Shown: positions 25,459-35,875, counted from the first letter of the stretch. The stretch: DNA of 64,000 nucleotides from Fundicoccus sp052116145 (GCF_052116145.1 NZ_JBQKLQ010000009.1:1-64000), one strand, 5' to 3'. The notes: a model not told the origin generated them from the letters alone. Numbers and translations: made by a program.

Positions 25459-25574
25459 GGTCTACACATTCTCAATTATGAGCTATAAGCGATTGGTGAC
25501 TCCTGATTGTGTTCCTTTGTGATCGTGTATTCCCCTTAAAAGACTGCCCGCCTAATAATGGGGACAGTTTAGTA

Positions 25575-26507
25575 TGACTTAGCGAACGATTACATTTTAT
25601 GGCTTACCATCTAAGAAGCCTAAGCTGTTGTCAAATGCGATACGCGCTCTTTATTCCATGGCTTCGTTGTTAAGAATCCGACGTGCGGCGTTAAAATCGC
25701 ATGTTAACGTATAATATGGATAACCTGCTGGAATGAGTAATTCCATATCGAAGACGTCAATGATTGCCCCAGCGATTTGACCTGTGTTCAATGCGTCAGC
25801 TAGAAACGCATTGTGCACAATTGATTAGAGTCACACTTTCCTTCATTAATTGTAGTTTTCTAGTCGAATTCAAATCTTATGTAGCCGGTAATAAGGGCAG
25901 GTGTAGTGTGACAATGTCAGCTTGTGTTAAGACATCATCTAGTGATAAATAAATGATACCTAATGCGGCTGCATCTGAGTTGGGGGATGGGGTCACAAGC
26001 AATTAATTGACAACCACACGCTCAATATAATTGGGCCGTTATGATACCGGTTTTACCCTTTCCTATCACGCTGACTGTCTTGCCGTAATTTCACCACCTT
26101 GGAATGGTCCAGAGAAATTGGCATCACAGATGTGTTTCTTTCCTAGGGTAATTTTGCAGTAAAGGTCCAAAGTGATTTCAATAGATCATTTTTTGCAAAG
26201 GTTTGATTGGCATAGTCTGCCGCATTCGAAGGTAGAATCTCTTGATTTTTAGCATCCGCGATCCCTATATGATCAACATTTGTAAAGGCGACGTCATGTA
26301 CTCTAGGTTTGCTGCTTGGTCGATTGCTTACGTTGGATAAGGATTATTTGCGATCATTCTAACGTCCGAATTTTTACTACGTTCGGCTAAGTCAGTCGTT
26401 TTTTCTTTGTAATAAGTGAATTTATGACTTTTTTCTCTAATTGGTGCAGCAAATTCCTCAATCAAGTCGTGTGAAACAGTTAATGATTCTAATGCTTTAA
26501 TTCGCAT
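25575..26507 (-). pseudogene. D-2-hydroxyacid dehydrogenase pseudogene, copy 1
   Basis: Homologous along its length to the intact gene at 40509-41465. The N-terminus (MRIKALESLTVSHDLIEEFA) is readable for about 58 residues, then stops and frameshifts follow (for example TTACGTTGGATAAGG where copy 2 has TTCCGTTGGATATGG). The original stop codon region is lost. It keeps an AAGGAGAATTGAC ribosome binding site, so decay is probably recent relative to the duplication. Confidence 0.93.
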
Positions 26508-26526
26508 GTCAATTCTCCTTATCTGT

Positions 26527-26927
26527 TTAAAAAAAAAGCCATAAGTGTTGTTCTTCATGAAAGATAAAACCGGTAGGTGTTGGTCCTGTAATTTCTAACA
26601 TCACGAAATCCTTGTCCGAGTTAATCGTTATACTGTGTTTTTCTCGGGCACTTGCTATAACGATGTCCCCCACTTTAATCATAACCTTCTTGCCACATTC
26701 AGAATAAAACTCTACCCTTCCTTCAATCACAATCCAAATATCGTGTGCACCGTCTTGTGAATGAACCGGTAAATATTGTCTTGGCTTCATGCATCAGACA
26801 GCACCTGAAGTGTTTGATGTTCGTATGGAATTCGTTTGGTAACGGCTTCTTCTCTATACTCTTGCACCTGTTGCCAACGAAAAACTCGCTCTTGTAACTC
26901 TTCACGCATCATCATTTTAAGCGACAG
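26527..26927 (-). pseudogene. Cupin pseudogene, copy 1
   Basis: Homologue of the intact cupin at 41495-41890. The start codon is changed from ATG to CTG, and a one-base deletion near 26800 separates the N-terminal part (REELQERVFRWQQVQEYREE) from the part starting MKPRQYLPVHSQDGAHDIWI. The metal-site region is still readable in the second frame. Confidence 0.92.
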
Positions 26928-27356
26928 CTTAATTCCGTCTATTTCTTATTTTTAATTTAATCACAAATCGATTGATTAAGTGTTCACATGTTGAATTGAG
27001 ACAAACCCCAACTTCTATTATGCTAAGTGACTAATGTTTGTCACTTAACCTCCAAAAAAACTTATGATACTTCATATAACGAGTGTTTTATCAGTCTATT
27101 TATATTATTCAGTTATAGTTCTAGGTTGCCACCAAGAACACAATTAAAAATCCATACCCCGTTTGTAATTTTACGAACATTCGAATCAGCGTTAGTTAGC
27201 AGCTTATTTTATACTCGGTTGAAGTGAATGATCGCATTCATTTATAAGCGGTGTGTCATAAGTATGTTTCATGAGTGTAAAACCCCAATGACTATTCAAC
27301 TATCTGACGAGCTACTCTCGAATAATCACTAAAAATTAATAACGACTGCCTCCCCC
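26928..27356. other. Intergenic, no gene seen
   Basis: AT-rich stretch upstream of the cupin pseudogene and downstream of the glp operon. Short open frames here have no ribosome binding site and no recognisable protein. Confidence 0.5.
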
Positions 27357-27399
27357 CAAAAAAAACAGTGCGACACTCCTATCGAGGGATCGCACTGTG
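27357..27399 (-). terminator. Terminator of the glp operon
   Basis: CAGTGCGA pairs with TCGCACTG around a 16-base loop, followed on the minus strand by eight T. It lies 17 bases after the glpF stop codon. Confidence 0.85.
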
Positions 27400-27415
27400 A
27401 ATAGTCTGACTTTAA

Positions 27416-28120
27416 TTAAATCATGCCGTAAACTAATACCGCTAGAATTGCACCAATGATTGGACCTACGATTGGAACAAGAGCATATTTCCAGTCTGAG
27501 TCGCCTTTATTGGGGATTGGTAAGATTGCGTGAGCAATACGTGGCCCTAGATCACGTGCAGGGTTAATGGCATAGCCTGTCGTTCCACCTAATGATAGAC
27601 CGATACCGATGATTAACGCACCTGTGATTAAGTTACCCGCCCATGGGAATGTATCGTAGTTAGAGAATGAAAGGATACCAAACATCAATACGAAAGTACC
27701 AATCACTTCACTAATCGTGTTCATGATTGGATTGTAAATTGCAGGACCTGTCGCAAACGTGCCTAAGATAGCCCCTTGGTCTTGGGTAATGTCATAGTGA
27801 TCTTTATACTGTAACCATACAAAGACTGATCCTAAGAAAGCACCCACCATTTGAGCCGCGATGTAAGGCAGTACTGAACTCCAAGCAATACCGCCTGAGA
27901 TTGCGAAAGCAATCGTTACGGCCGGGTTTAAGTGAGCTAAACTCATGTAACCTGAGACGAAAGCCCCCATTGTTACCGCAATCCCCCAACCGATTGTGAT
28001 TGTTAACCAACCAGCATTGTTGCTTTTAGTTTTATTTAATAAGTTACCCGCAACAATTCCATTTCCTAGCAACACTAAAATAAATGTACCCAATAATTCT
28101 CCAATAAATTCTGTTCCCAT
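27416..28120 (-). CDS. glpF: Glycerol uptake facilitator
   Basis: A 234-residue MIP channel with six membrane segments and both pore motifs: HLNPAVTIAFA in the first half and AINPARDLGPR in the second. The Asp-Leu-Gly-Pro-Arg after the second NPA marks aquaglyceroporins, which pass glycerol. It is the last gene of glpK-glpO-glpF, 79 bases after glpO, with AAGAGGAG before the ATG. Confidence 0.95.
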   Translation of the reverse strand: MGTEFIGELLGTFILVLLGNGIVAGNLLNKTKSNNAGWLTITIGWGIAVTMGAFVSGYMSLAHLNPAVTIAFAISGGIAWSSVLPYIAAQMVGAFLGSVFVWLQYKDHYDITQDQGAILGTFATGPAIYNPIMNTISEVIGTFVLMFGILSFSNYDTFPWAGNLITGALIIGIGLSLGGTTGYAINPARDLGPRIAHAILPIPNKGDSDWKYALVPIVGPIIGAILAVLVYGMI

Positions 28121-28198
28121 AAATTTTCTCCTCTTATATCAAGGAGCCCTACAGGACTCCCTGCTTTTATATTTTGAATGCTCTATTGTGTCAATCGA

Positions 28199-30031
28199 TT
28201 AGTTTGCGAGTGCTTTTAAGTCTCTTAAATCACTTTCAGCTAGCACACGGTCTAATTCCGCTAGGTGAGCTGCTTGTTCTTCTTCACTCCAACCTAAATA
28301 TTTAGCCATTTCGTTTGCGATTGGTTGAATTAAAGCATCCAATGACTCACGCATAAATAATAAGTGGTTGGTTCTTCTTAAGAAGTAGTCAACCGGTGTT
28401 AAAACCATTTCTTCACGCATTGTGTAATGTAAGACTAAGGTGTCGCGTAACGTTAAGCCTTCTGCTGCTTCTAGATCTGTTGCTAATTTAAAGACACGAG
28501 GTGCATTCGATCCGAATACATTCGCAATATATCGCGCATCGGCTGCATCTAAGCCACGTTTGACACCTAAATGAGCGAAAGTCTCTAACTCTGAATCCAC
28601 GTTTGATGGATTCAACTCGCCACCAGATACAGGATAAGTTTTTGAGTTAATTAATGTATAGTGACGACTATGAGTCTGGGCAAGTAAACGTATGATTTCG
28701 CGCATCGCACCTTCAGCCATCTTGCGGTAGTCAGTAATTTTACCACCTGCTAATGTGATTAGCCCGTTATCGTCTATATCTAGAGAACTTCCACGAGAAA
28801 TGCTTGATGGATTTTTCTCTGAACTACTGCTTTCAATTGTCATAATCGCTTCTGTTACATCTTCACGACTTGCCTCTTTGTTCAAGTAACGACTAACAAC
28901 CGCAATTAAGTGATCAAAACTTTCGTCTGAAATCGACCCATTATCTCCACCGTTATAATCTGATGCATTGTTACCAGAAATTAATGGTCTTAATCCAGCC
29001 CAGCTACTTTCAATATCTTTTAAAGTGATCATCGCTTGTGGGAATCGACTGTTCACGACTTCTAATAAGTAGTCAACGTCTTCTTGAGTCACGGTTGGAT
29101 GAGTTAAATCACCCGTATAGTCTGTATCGGTTGTTCCGAAATATGTCTTATTCTCACGCGGAATCACAAAAACCATACGTCCATCGCCTAAGCCTGTATC
29201 GAAGTAGGTCGCATTTGGAACTTTGATTTTACTGCTATCTACCACTAAATGAACCCCTTTAGTTGGTCGCATTTGTAGCTTTTGGTCACCCGTGTTATCC
29301 ATATTACGAACAACGTCGCTCCATGGACCTGTTGTGTTGATGACATAACGTGCATTGATGTCGAATTCTTTGCCTGTCAGTAAATCTTTCGCTTTCACCC
29401 CAAGGATTTGACCTTTCGCATCTTTCAAGTAACCAATCGCCTTGACACGACTAGCCACTAAGGCGCCATCTTCATTGGCTCGTTTGATGTTCTCGATGAC
29501 TAGGCGCGCATCATTATTGATGTAGTCTAGATACTCTCCTCCACCTAATAAGCCTTCTGCTTTAATTTCTGGTTCGCGCTCTAAGACTTCTTCTTTTGTT
29601 AACTGTCTATTCGCTAAAGGCGTACCAGTCACCCCAGCCAACAAGTCATATAAATCCATCGCGACTTTTAAGCGGAACATACTGAAAGTTGAGTTGGGTT
29701 CATCATAGACAGGCAATAGCATGCGGTCTGCTTTTGGAATATGTGGCGCAATTTGTTGAACCACTGCACGCTCTTTCACTGTGTCAGATACGACTTCCAC
29801 ATCAAACTGCTTCAAATAACGAATCCCACCGTGAACTAATTTTGTTGAACGGCTACTTGTTCCTTCCGAAAAATCTTGCATCTCAATCAAACCAGTGTCT
29901 AAACCGCTGGCTGCCGCTTGTAATGCCACACCCGCTCCCGTAATTCCTCCACCAATAATTAGTAAATCCAAGGTACGCTCTTGTAATTTTTCAATGGCTC
30001 TTAAACGTGTCTCTTTTGAAAATCTCATCAT
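28199..30031 (-). CDS. glpO: Alpha-glycerophosphate oxidase
   Basis: A 610-residue FAD enzyme. The N-terminus DLLIIGGGITGAGVALQ is the FAD loop. The length and the Ser-rich insert near residues 350-410 (NASDYNGGDNGSISDESFDH, IESSSSEKNPSSISRGSS) separate GlpO of lactic acid bacteria from the shorter GlpD dehydrogenase. It oxidises glycerol-3-phosphate with oxygen to dihydroxyacetone phosphate and H2O2. It follows glpK by 13 bases with AGAAGGAGAG before the ATG. The C-terminal domain ends LAESDLRDLKALAN. Confidence 0.95.
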   Translation of the reverse strand: MMRFSKETRLRAIEKLQERTLDLLIIGGGITGAGVALQAAASGLDTGLIEMQDFSEGTSSRSTKLVHGGIRYLKQFDVEVVSDTVKERAVVQQIAPHIPKADRMLLPVYDEPNSTFSMFRLKVAMDLYDLLAGVTGTPLANRQLTKEEVLEREPEIKAEGLLGGGEYLDYINNDARLVIENIKRANEDGALVASRVKAIGYLKDAKGQILGVKAKDLLTGKEFDINARYVINTTGPWSDVVRNMDNTGDQKLQMRPTKGVHLVVDSSKIKVPNATYFDTGLGDGRMVFVIPRENKTYFGTTDTDYTGDLTHPTVTQEDVDYLLEVVNSRFPQAMITLKDIESSWAGLRPLISGNNASDYNGGDNGSISDESFDHLIAVVSRYLNKEASREDVTEAIMTIESSSSEKNPSSISRGSSLDIDDNGLITLAGGKITDYRKMAEGAMREIIRLLAQTHSRHYTLINSKTYPVSGGELNPSNVDSELETFAHLGVKRGLDAADARYIANVFGSNAPRVFKLATDLEAAEGLTLRDTLVLHYTMREEMVLTPVDYFLRRTNHLLFMRESLDALIQPIANEMAKYLGWSEEEQAAHLAELDRVLAESDLRDLKALAN

Positions 30032-30044
30032 TATTCTCTCCTTC

Positions 30045-31556
30045 TTAAAGATCTAATGCGTCATCTTGCGAAAAGACGCGAGTAGCATGAACAGCTTTCT
30101 TCCAGCCACGATATAATTGTTCTTTACGTGCATTATTCATCGAAGGCGAGAAGACTTCACCCGCTTCATTTAATGTTTTAATTTCGTCTAAATCTTTCCA
30201 GAAACCTACCGCAAGACCCGCTAAGAAAGCTGCTCCTAAGGCGGTTGTTTCTAAGTTTTTCGCACGCGCGATTTCAATGCCAATAATATCTGATTGGAAT
30301 TGCATTAAGTAGTTATTCATCGCTGCGCCACCATCCACTTTTAAGACAGGGATCTTCATCTTTGTGTCGACTTGCATCGTATCAATAACATCGCGTACTT
30401 GATAAGCAATCGATTGAACAGTCGCTTTAACAAAGTCTTCTTTCGTCGTTCCACGCGTTACGCCGAAAACAGAGCCTCTCGCATTTGAATCCCAGTAAGG
30501 TGCTCCTAAGCCGGTAAAGGCTGGGACTACATAAACTTCGTCATTGTTTGTTGAGCGACGTGATAACTCTTCAGATTCCGCTGAATCGCCAATCATTTTT
30601 AAACCATCACGTAACCATTGGATCGAACTACCCGCAATAAAAATCGATCCTTCTAAGGCATAGTAAATCTTACCGTTAATGCCGTAACCAATTGTTGTTA
30701 ATAGGTTGTTGTTAGACATTTGCACTTTGTCACCTGTGTTCATAATAATGAATGATCCTGTTCCATAAGTGTTTTTTACCATACCTGGTTCGAAAGCTAA
30801 TTGACCAAATAATGCTGCTTGTTGGTCCCCAGCCATTCCACCAATGGGGACTTCACCTCCATAGAAATGGAAAGGGGCGGTAATACCGTAAATCTCTGAG
30901 TTTGATTTGACTTCTGGTAACATTATTGTTGGAATATTTAACAAATCAAGAATTTCACGATCCCATTCTAAGTCTTTAATATTGTATAACATGGTTCTGG
31001 CAGCGTTTGAGTAATCCGTGACGTGTTTTTCTCCATTCGTTAATTTCCAAACTAACCACGTATCAATCGTACCGAATAATAATTCACCTTTTTCCGCACG
31101 TTCTTGTGCCCCTTCAACGTGATCTAAGATCCAACGGATTTTAGTCGCTGAGAAGTAAGCATCGATCACTAGTCCTGTTTTTTCGTGAATCATTTCAGAA
31201 TGACCTGCTGTTTTTAGTTGATCCGCAATTTCTGCTGTTTGACGTGATTGCCATACAATCGCATTGTAAATGGGTAAACCAGTCGCCTTATCCCAAACAA
31301 CGGTTGTTTCTCGTTGGTTCGTAATACCAATACCCGCGATTTGACTTGGCTTAATACCGCTTTCAATAAATGCACCCGCAATAACCGATTGAACTGAAGT
31401 CCAGATTTCATTCGCATTATGCTCGACCCAACCTGCTTTTGGGAAGATTTGTGTAAATTCCTTTTGGTAACTACTCACTTTTTCACCTTTTTTATTAAAA
31501 ATGATTGCTCTCGAACTAGTTGTGCCTTGATCGATGGATAAAATATAATTTTCCAC
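30045..31556 (-). CDS. glpK: Glycerol kinase
   Basis: A 503-residue FGGY kinase: LSIDQGTTSSRAIIFNKKGE at the N-terminus, AGMAGDQQ-type GGMAGDQQAALFGQ, KNTYGTGSFIIMNTG and the C-terminal LKVDGGAAMNNYLMQFQSD. His230 in APFHFYGGEVP corresponds to the His that Gram-positive HPr phosphorylates to activate the enzyme. It phosphorylates glycerol to glycerol-3-phosphate for GlpO. The start is GTG after AGGGGGAC. It is the first gene of the operon, with a cre-like box in the promoter. Confidence 0.95.
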   Translation of the reverse strand: MENYILSIDQGTTSSRAIIFNKKGEKVSSYQKEFTQIFPKAGWVEHNANEIWTSVQSVIAGAFIESGIKPSQIAGIGITNQRETTVVWDKATGLPIYNAIVWQSRQTAEIADQLKTAGHSEMIHEKTGLVIDAYFSATKIRWILDHVEGAQERAEKGELLFGTIDTWLVWKLTNGEKHVTDYSNAARTMLYNIKDLEWDREILDLLNIPTIMLPEVKSNSEIYGITAPFHFYGGEVPIGGMAGDQQAALFGQLAFEPGMVKNTYGTGSFIIMNTGDKVQMSNNNLLTTIGYGINGKIYYALEGSIFIAGSSIQWLRDGLKMIGDSAESEELSRRSTNNDEVYVVPAFTGLGAPYWDSNARGSVFGVTRGTTKEDFVKATVQSIAYQVRDVIDTMQVDTKMKIPVLKVDGGAAMNNYLMQFQSDIIGIEIARAKNLETTALGAAFLAGLAVGFWKDLDEIKTLNEAGEVFSPSMNNARKEQLYRGWKKAVHATRVFSQDDALDL

Positions 31557-31595
31557 TGAAAGTCCCCCTGTTTATTTGATTTAATAATTGTATTG

Positions 31596-31619
31596 ACATC
31601 ATGATGTTAATGCTTTCAT
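31596..31619 (-). promoter_or_regulatory. cre-like box and palindrome upstream of glpK
   Basis: On the minus strand ATGAAAGCATTAACAT (31604-31619) matches the cre consensus except CA for CG, and it overlaps a perfect 12-bp palindrome ACATCATGATGT (31596-31607). This fits carbon catabolite repression of the glycerol operon by CcpA; the palindrome may bind a second regulator, such as the neighbouring Mga-like protein. Confidence 0.55.
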
Positions 31620-31725
31620 TTGTAACTTAACACTACTTTACTGTTTTTTACTTCTAGTAACTATCGTCTTTTTTCTACTTTCATAAATTAATGAGAGCCC
31701 TTCCATCAAATCCTTGAGGTGACAA

Positions 31726-31758
31726 TAAAAAATCTAGCCTCAAAAAAATGAAGCTAGT
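31726..31758 (-). terminator. Terminator after the Mga-like regulator
   Basis: On the minus strand CTAGCTTCA pairs with TGAGGCTAG around seven T, followed by ATTTTTTATTG. Confidence 0.7.
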
Positions 31759-31764
31759 CGTTAA

Positions 31765-33225
31765 TTAAGGGGATTTCCCAACCAAATAATCGTTAATCGT
31801 CTCTTCTAATTGCCGAATATCATAAGCGTTTGGTGCCCCTTTCAGATAATAGGTTGGCATACGATAGGTCTCGTTATAAACATTTGAAATCACAAAGTCA
31901 TAATCGTCATTAGAATTCCAAGGTTCTAGAATAACCAAACGACTAACTTCCAACTGCTGGCGCAAGACGCTCAGAACCGGCAAGCGTTTGGTCTGTGAAC
32001 CGGACAAGTCGACACCAATCACTAATTGCCGCGGTGCTTGATAAATCACATAGGACAAGACTTCCATAATTCGCCAACGGGCTTTAACTAACAAATCACC
32101 ATATTGCTTAGGATGAAAGCCATAAACCTCTACAACGACTTCATCAATCATTGCCTGAGCTAGGTCCACATGATCCAAAGCCATGCTTCCACCAATCACT
32201 GCTAAATCCTGATCCAACCGATAGGCATGGTCAATCAAGGCTCCTTTAAAGAAATACAATTGACCTAAGATTTGATTGAGTGTGTACATCCCTTGTTCAC
32301 TCAAGTTCTCTTCAAGCGGAACGATTGAACGAATCACCCGCAAACCTTTCGTCGTCGCCTCACTGACCGGTCCACCATAGCCTAATTTTCGCTCCATCAC
32401 ATAGGGGGATAAAATAGACATAGTCGTAATAAATATAAATTGACACATTACTTCTTCTTCTTCCACTTCCAATGCGTAGCGACTGAGATAACGTAACATT
32501 TGTTGACGTACTTGTTGGAAGAAGCGGTGCGTTTGATACACTCTCATCTGTTGTTTTAAGCCTTTGAAATATTTCTTCTTCAAGCCAATACGTTTCTTTG
32601 TAATCGAAAACCATAAAGCTAATTTAAATTCATTCGTTGTCGGCATCTCGATCGACCACACTTGCTTGATTGCTTCAATCATTGGTTGATATTGAGGGAA
32701 TTCAAATCGTTCAGCCATTTCTTTCTTGGGTATCGTCAACCAATATAATTGATAGTAGAAATAACGAATTTGATGTTCTTCTCCTCTTAGACGGCCGTTT
32801 TTAATACTAACGCCAAACTCTTCCAGTAAAGTATTCAAAGCAGCCAGTTGACGGTGCAAAGTTGCTTCACTAATTAGCAATTCTTGCGATAATTTCTGAA
32901 CCGTAAATTCTTCCTTAGCAAAAAGGTAATGGAGAATTTGAATTTTCAGGGAAAAAGGTAGCAACAATTGAATCAATTCCTCTTTCGTTACCTGGGCGCC
33001 CAGGCGCAAATCCAAGCGGTCACTGTTGAGGAATATCGCTAATTCAAAGCCACTCTCTTGGGCCAGGTCATTTAAATCATCGATGTATTTAATTAAAGTT
33101 GTACGCGACAAGCCCGTTTTTGACAAAATATCTTTCAAAATCGCTTCCGAAGTTTGTTCCATCAAGGTGCCAATTAAGACTAATTGACTTTTTTCTCTCT
33201 TTTCAAATAAGTCTTCAAGATGCAT
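31765..33225 (-). CDS. Mga-like transcriptional regulator
   Basis: A 486-residue protein with the Mga layout: two N-terminal helix-turn-helix domains (DILSKTGLSRTTLIKYIDDL; FTVQKLSQELLISEATLHRQ), a central helical PRD-like region and a C-terminal EIIB-like part (LVIGVDLSGSQTKRLPVLSV, then DYDFVISNVYNETYRMPTYY). Mga proteins activate or repress genes in response to PTS and sugar state. Its ATG overlaps the end of the FAD oxidoreductase gene by 11 bases, so the two are co-translated. Placed next to glpK, it is a plausible regulator of glycerol use; this is inference. Confidence 0.8.
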   Translation of the reverse strand: MHLEDLFEKREKSQLVLIGTLMEQTSEAILKDILSKTGLSRTTLIKYIDDLNDLAQESGFELAIFLNSDRLDLRLGAQVTKEELIQLLLPFSLKIQILHYLFAKEEFTVQKLSQELLISEATLHRQLAALNTLLEEFGVSIKNGRLRGEEHQIRYFYYQLYWLTIPKKEMAERFEFPQYQPMIEAIKQVWSIEMPTTNEFKLALWFSITKKRIGLKKKYFKGLKQQMRVYQTHRFFQQVRQQMLRYLSRYALEVEEEEVMCQFIFITTMSILSPYVMERKLGYGGPVSEATTKGLRVIRSIVPLEENLSEQGMYTLNQILGQLYFFKGALIDHAYRLDQDLAVIGGSMALDHVDLAQAMIDEVVVEVYGFHPKQYGDLLVKARWRIMEVLSYVIYQAPRQLVIGVDLSGSQTKRLPVLSVLRQQLEVSRLVILEPWNSNDDYDFVISNVYNETYRMPTYYLKGAPNAYDIRQLEETINDYLVGKSP

Positions 33226-34564
33226 CTAGGCTAGCTCCTTTCAGACGCTTTCGGTAAATCGCAAAAGCTGCTTCGTGTAATAGCGGTGCCATTATAGAAT
33301 CCATTGAATCATATAGATAATCTTGGAAGGCCAAATCACGGTCGGATAAGTTCGCTTTGATAGCTACAGCTAAAGTATCCATCAAAGCTATCACGTTGAC
33401 GTCTGAATAGACTTGCCCTCCTAATAAGCGACCACTTGTCTTCTCTACGATTAATTTAAGCGTCATCGGGCATTTTTGTTCATCAGTTTGACGGTGAATG
33501 ATTGTGATTGTCTGATGGTACAACTGAGCTTCTTCTTCAGTCAAGCCTGCACTGGCTATAAAAAGTCCAAACAATTGTGAGCCTACCACTCTTACAAAAG
33601 TGTCGACTTTTTCTGACATACCTAAAGCATTCATCGCTGCCAGTCGTCCGGTAATAACCGCATTATTCACAAATGGCAAATAATACTCACTATTGGTGCC
33701 TGTATAAGGGACTCGGATTAAGTCGCCTGCTGCATAAACATCTGCTTGACTCGTTTGTAAATAATCGTTGACGACCACCGTTCGGTCTAGGTGACAAGCC
33801 AGATGATTTGTTACAAGTTGGCTATTGGGTCTGAAATTGACTGCAAGTAAAACGTGACTCGATGCGAGTATTTCGTTTTGGCTAGTGGTCGTTGTCAAAC
33901 CTTCTTCGCTTACTCTAATTACTTCAGCTTGCTGATTTTTATAAATCGTCACGCCACTTTCAAGCATGCGTTTTTCTAATTCAGTCACCATCTCAGGGTC
34001 AAAGGATTTAAAAGCGAGTGAAGCGAAGGCTTCAACGAGCGTCACCTTTTTACCGGCCCTTGTATAGGCGTCTGCTGCTTCTAACCCTACTTGTCCGCCT
34101 CCTACAATTAAGAGGTGCGTCGCTTCTTTTAATTCTTCTTGGCTTTTTAGACTAGCAGCTAATGTCTTTGTCGTTAAAACTGCTGGATGATCAGCCCCGT
34201 CAATTCGTTCAGACAGTTGAATAGAGCCCATTGCTAGAATCAACTTATCGTAGTGGAGTGTGCTGATTTCCCCTTGATGCGTCAACTGTAATTGCTTGAT
34301 TTCTGCATCAAGTGCGAGCACTTCATGACCTAACAACAAGTCGATTCCCGCCTCTAACATTCTTTCCTTTGTCTCAGGCATTTGATCCGTCAGCTGTTTG
34401 ATTTTCCCCTTCAACAGGCGATTGATACTATTGGGGATAAAGCCCACGGTTTCTTGGCGATCAATTACCGTGACACTAGTATTCTCATTTAATTGTTTGA
34501 TTGTTAGCGCACTTGATATACCGGCAAAGGATGCACCAATAATCACGATGTTTAATGGTTCCAT
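33215..34564 (-). CDS. FAD-dependent pyridine nucleotide-disulfide oxidoreductase family protein lacking the redox Cys
   Basis: A 449-residue protein with two dinucleotide loops (NIVIIGASFAGISSALTIKQ and LLIVGGGQVGLEAADAYTRA) and the FAD motif DVYAAGDLI. It has the length and order of NADH oxidase/CoA-disulfide reductase proteins, but the place of the redox-active Cys reads GFIPNSINRLLKG, with Asn instead of Cys. It therefore cannot use the usual Cys-sulfenic or Cys-S-CoA chemistry. The start has AAAGGGATTATCAACT upstream. It forms a two-gene unit with the Mga-like regulator; a redox-sensing partnership is possible. Confidence 0.82.
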   Translation of the reverse strand: MEPLNIVIIGASFAGISSALTIKQLNENTSVTVIDRQETVGFIPNSINRLLKGKIKQLTDQMPETKERMLEAGIDLLLGHEVLALDAEIKQLQLTHQGEISTLHYDKLILAMGSIQLSERIDGADHPAVLTTKTLAASLKSQEELKEATHLLIVGGGQVGLEAADAYTRAGKKVTLVEAFASLAFKSFDPEMVTELEKRMLESGVTIYKNQQAEVIRVSEEGLTTTTSQNEILASSHVLLAVNFRPNSQLVTNHLACHLDRTVVVNDYLQTSQADVYAAGDLIRVPYTGTNSEYYLPFVNNAVITGRLAAMNALGMSEKVDTFVRVVGSQLFGLFIASAGLTEEEAQLYHQTITIIHRQTDEQKCPMTLKLIVEKTSGRLLGGQVYSDVNVIALMDTLAVAIKANLSDRDLAFQDYLYDSMDSIMAPLLHEAAFAIYRKRLKGASLDAS

Positions 34565-34941
34565 AGTTGATAATCCCTTTCTCTTGTCCATCCTACTGAT
34601 TTCTCTTTAGTTTCTATCTTACCAATCTTTAGTAAAGGATAGAATAACAATCTTGCGAAATGACTGCCGTTTATCAAATGACCTCTTACGCTTCACTAGG
34701 TGTCGCTGCTTTTGAGCGACTTGGTTTTGCTGAGTAATCTTTTAACTGGACTTCTCTTGATTTCGCTTATTATCCTCTAATGCGACGCGAACCGTTACTT
34801 TAAGAGAATCGGCTAGATATTCACCTCAAGTCGTCTCCTTCACACTCAATTTTCAGCCAAAACAAAAGCACTCCAAAAATCAGTTCTCCCCTGACTTTCG
34901 CAGTGCTGTTTATCGCCTATATTTTTAAATTTGAACAACTT
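34565..34941. other. Intergenic region with terminator
   Basis: Contains a hairpin AGCACT...AGTGCT (34868-34907), followed on the minus strand by TTTTGTTTTGG, which probably terminates the DUF697 gene. A short readable piece on the plus strand near 34679-34737 (YASLGVAAFERLGFAE and a stop) looks like the last residues of a lost GNAT acetyltransferase. No complete gene. Confidence 0.5.
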
Positions 34942-35667
34942 TTATCTTTTGGTTGTTTTACCACTCGATTTAAGGGCCTTTAGCAATAAGTTAAATTGCC
35001 CTTTAAATGAAAGAACATCGTCAAAGATATCGACCCCTTCATTCAACATCTTAACGCTCACCCAGCCAAGTGTCTCAGTAATCGTGCTAGCGACTAAACC
35101 ATTGATTGCCGCGCCAGCAACTGTCCCAACACCTGGTACGAATTTAATGATGTTTCCAACAACGCTTCTTCCAAAACCTACCACTAATAATTCTTTCGAG
35201 AGGCTTGAGCCTAAGCTTTTAGACCATGATTGACCGAACGTCTTGTGCAAGCGAGCCATCATCGTCATTTGCACAGGTACCAGTAAGACAGCATCCGAGA
35301 ATGGAATGGGTGAACAACCAATTATTGCGGCGCTTAGTGAAGCCGCATGAATAGTTGAGTGGCATTTCTTTCGAGTGTCCTCGTCCACGCCTTCTAAAAA
35401 CTCATCAAAGATCCCTTCAAACTGTCCTTTACTGTTGGCTAATATTTTTTCTGCTTGTACTTTTGACTTTTCAAAAGTATTTATAATAATAGCTGATGTT
35501 TTCGTTGGCAGTTGTTTCAAGACTTCATCGAAGAAAGACTTAAAGGCTTGTTCTTCATCAGCCGCGTTAAGTTCAAGCTCTTGCTCAGGGCTCACCTGTA
35601 CTAAAGAAATCACGTCCTTTGCAGCCTTTCTTCTGTTAAATAAGCCCTTTTTTGATTTACTTTTCAT
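34942..35667 (-). CDS. DUF697 domain protein
   Basis: A 241-residue protein with a basic N-terminus, a charged helical region and the DUF697 core SPIPFSDAVLLVPVQMTMMA followed by KFVPGVGTVAGAAINGLVAS (amphipathic/membrane helices). DUF697 occurs alone or fused to Era-like GTPases (YcjF type), and the stand-alone Firmicutes proteins have no known role. GGAGGG lies nine bases before the ATG. Monocistronic. Confidence 0.82.
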   Translation of the reverse strand: MKSKSKKGLFNRRKAAKDVISLVQVSPEQELELNAADEEQAFKSFFDEVLKQLPTKTSAIIINTFEKSKVQAEKILANSKGQFEGIFDEFLEGVDEDTRKKCHSTIHAASLSAAIIGCSPIPFSDAVLLVPVQMTMMARLHKTFGQSWSKSLGSSLSKELLVVGFGRSVVGNIIKFVPGVGTVAGAAINGLVASTITETLGWVSVKMLNEGVDIFDDVLSFKGQFNLLLKALKSSGKTTKR

Positions 35668-35875
35668 GTAAAACCCTCCTATCTATCATCGTGTCTGTTT
35701 TATTTGCGATTCTCAACTTATTAAATACGTTCACGTACTTATTCACAGTATGTTAGCTTATTATAAAAAAGTAAAGCGAAAGCCTTCCAAAATTTATCCC
35801 TCTCAACTCATTGTTAAAGACGGATGAGCGCTTCCGTGTTAAGATAATAGGAACGGATGAGCGAAAGGAATTATT

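Noticed and set aside
27027..27227. 66-residue frame upstream of the glp terminator
   Set aside because: No ribosome binding site and no recognisable protein in AT-rich intergenic DNA.
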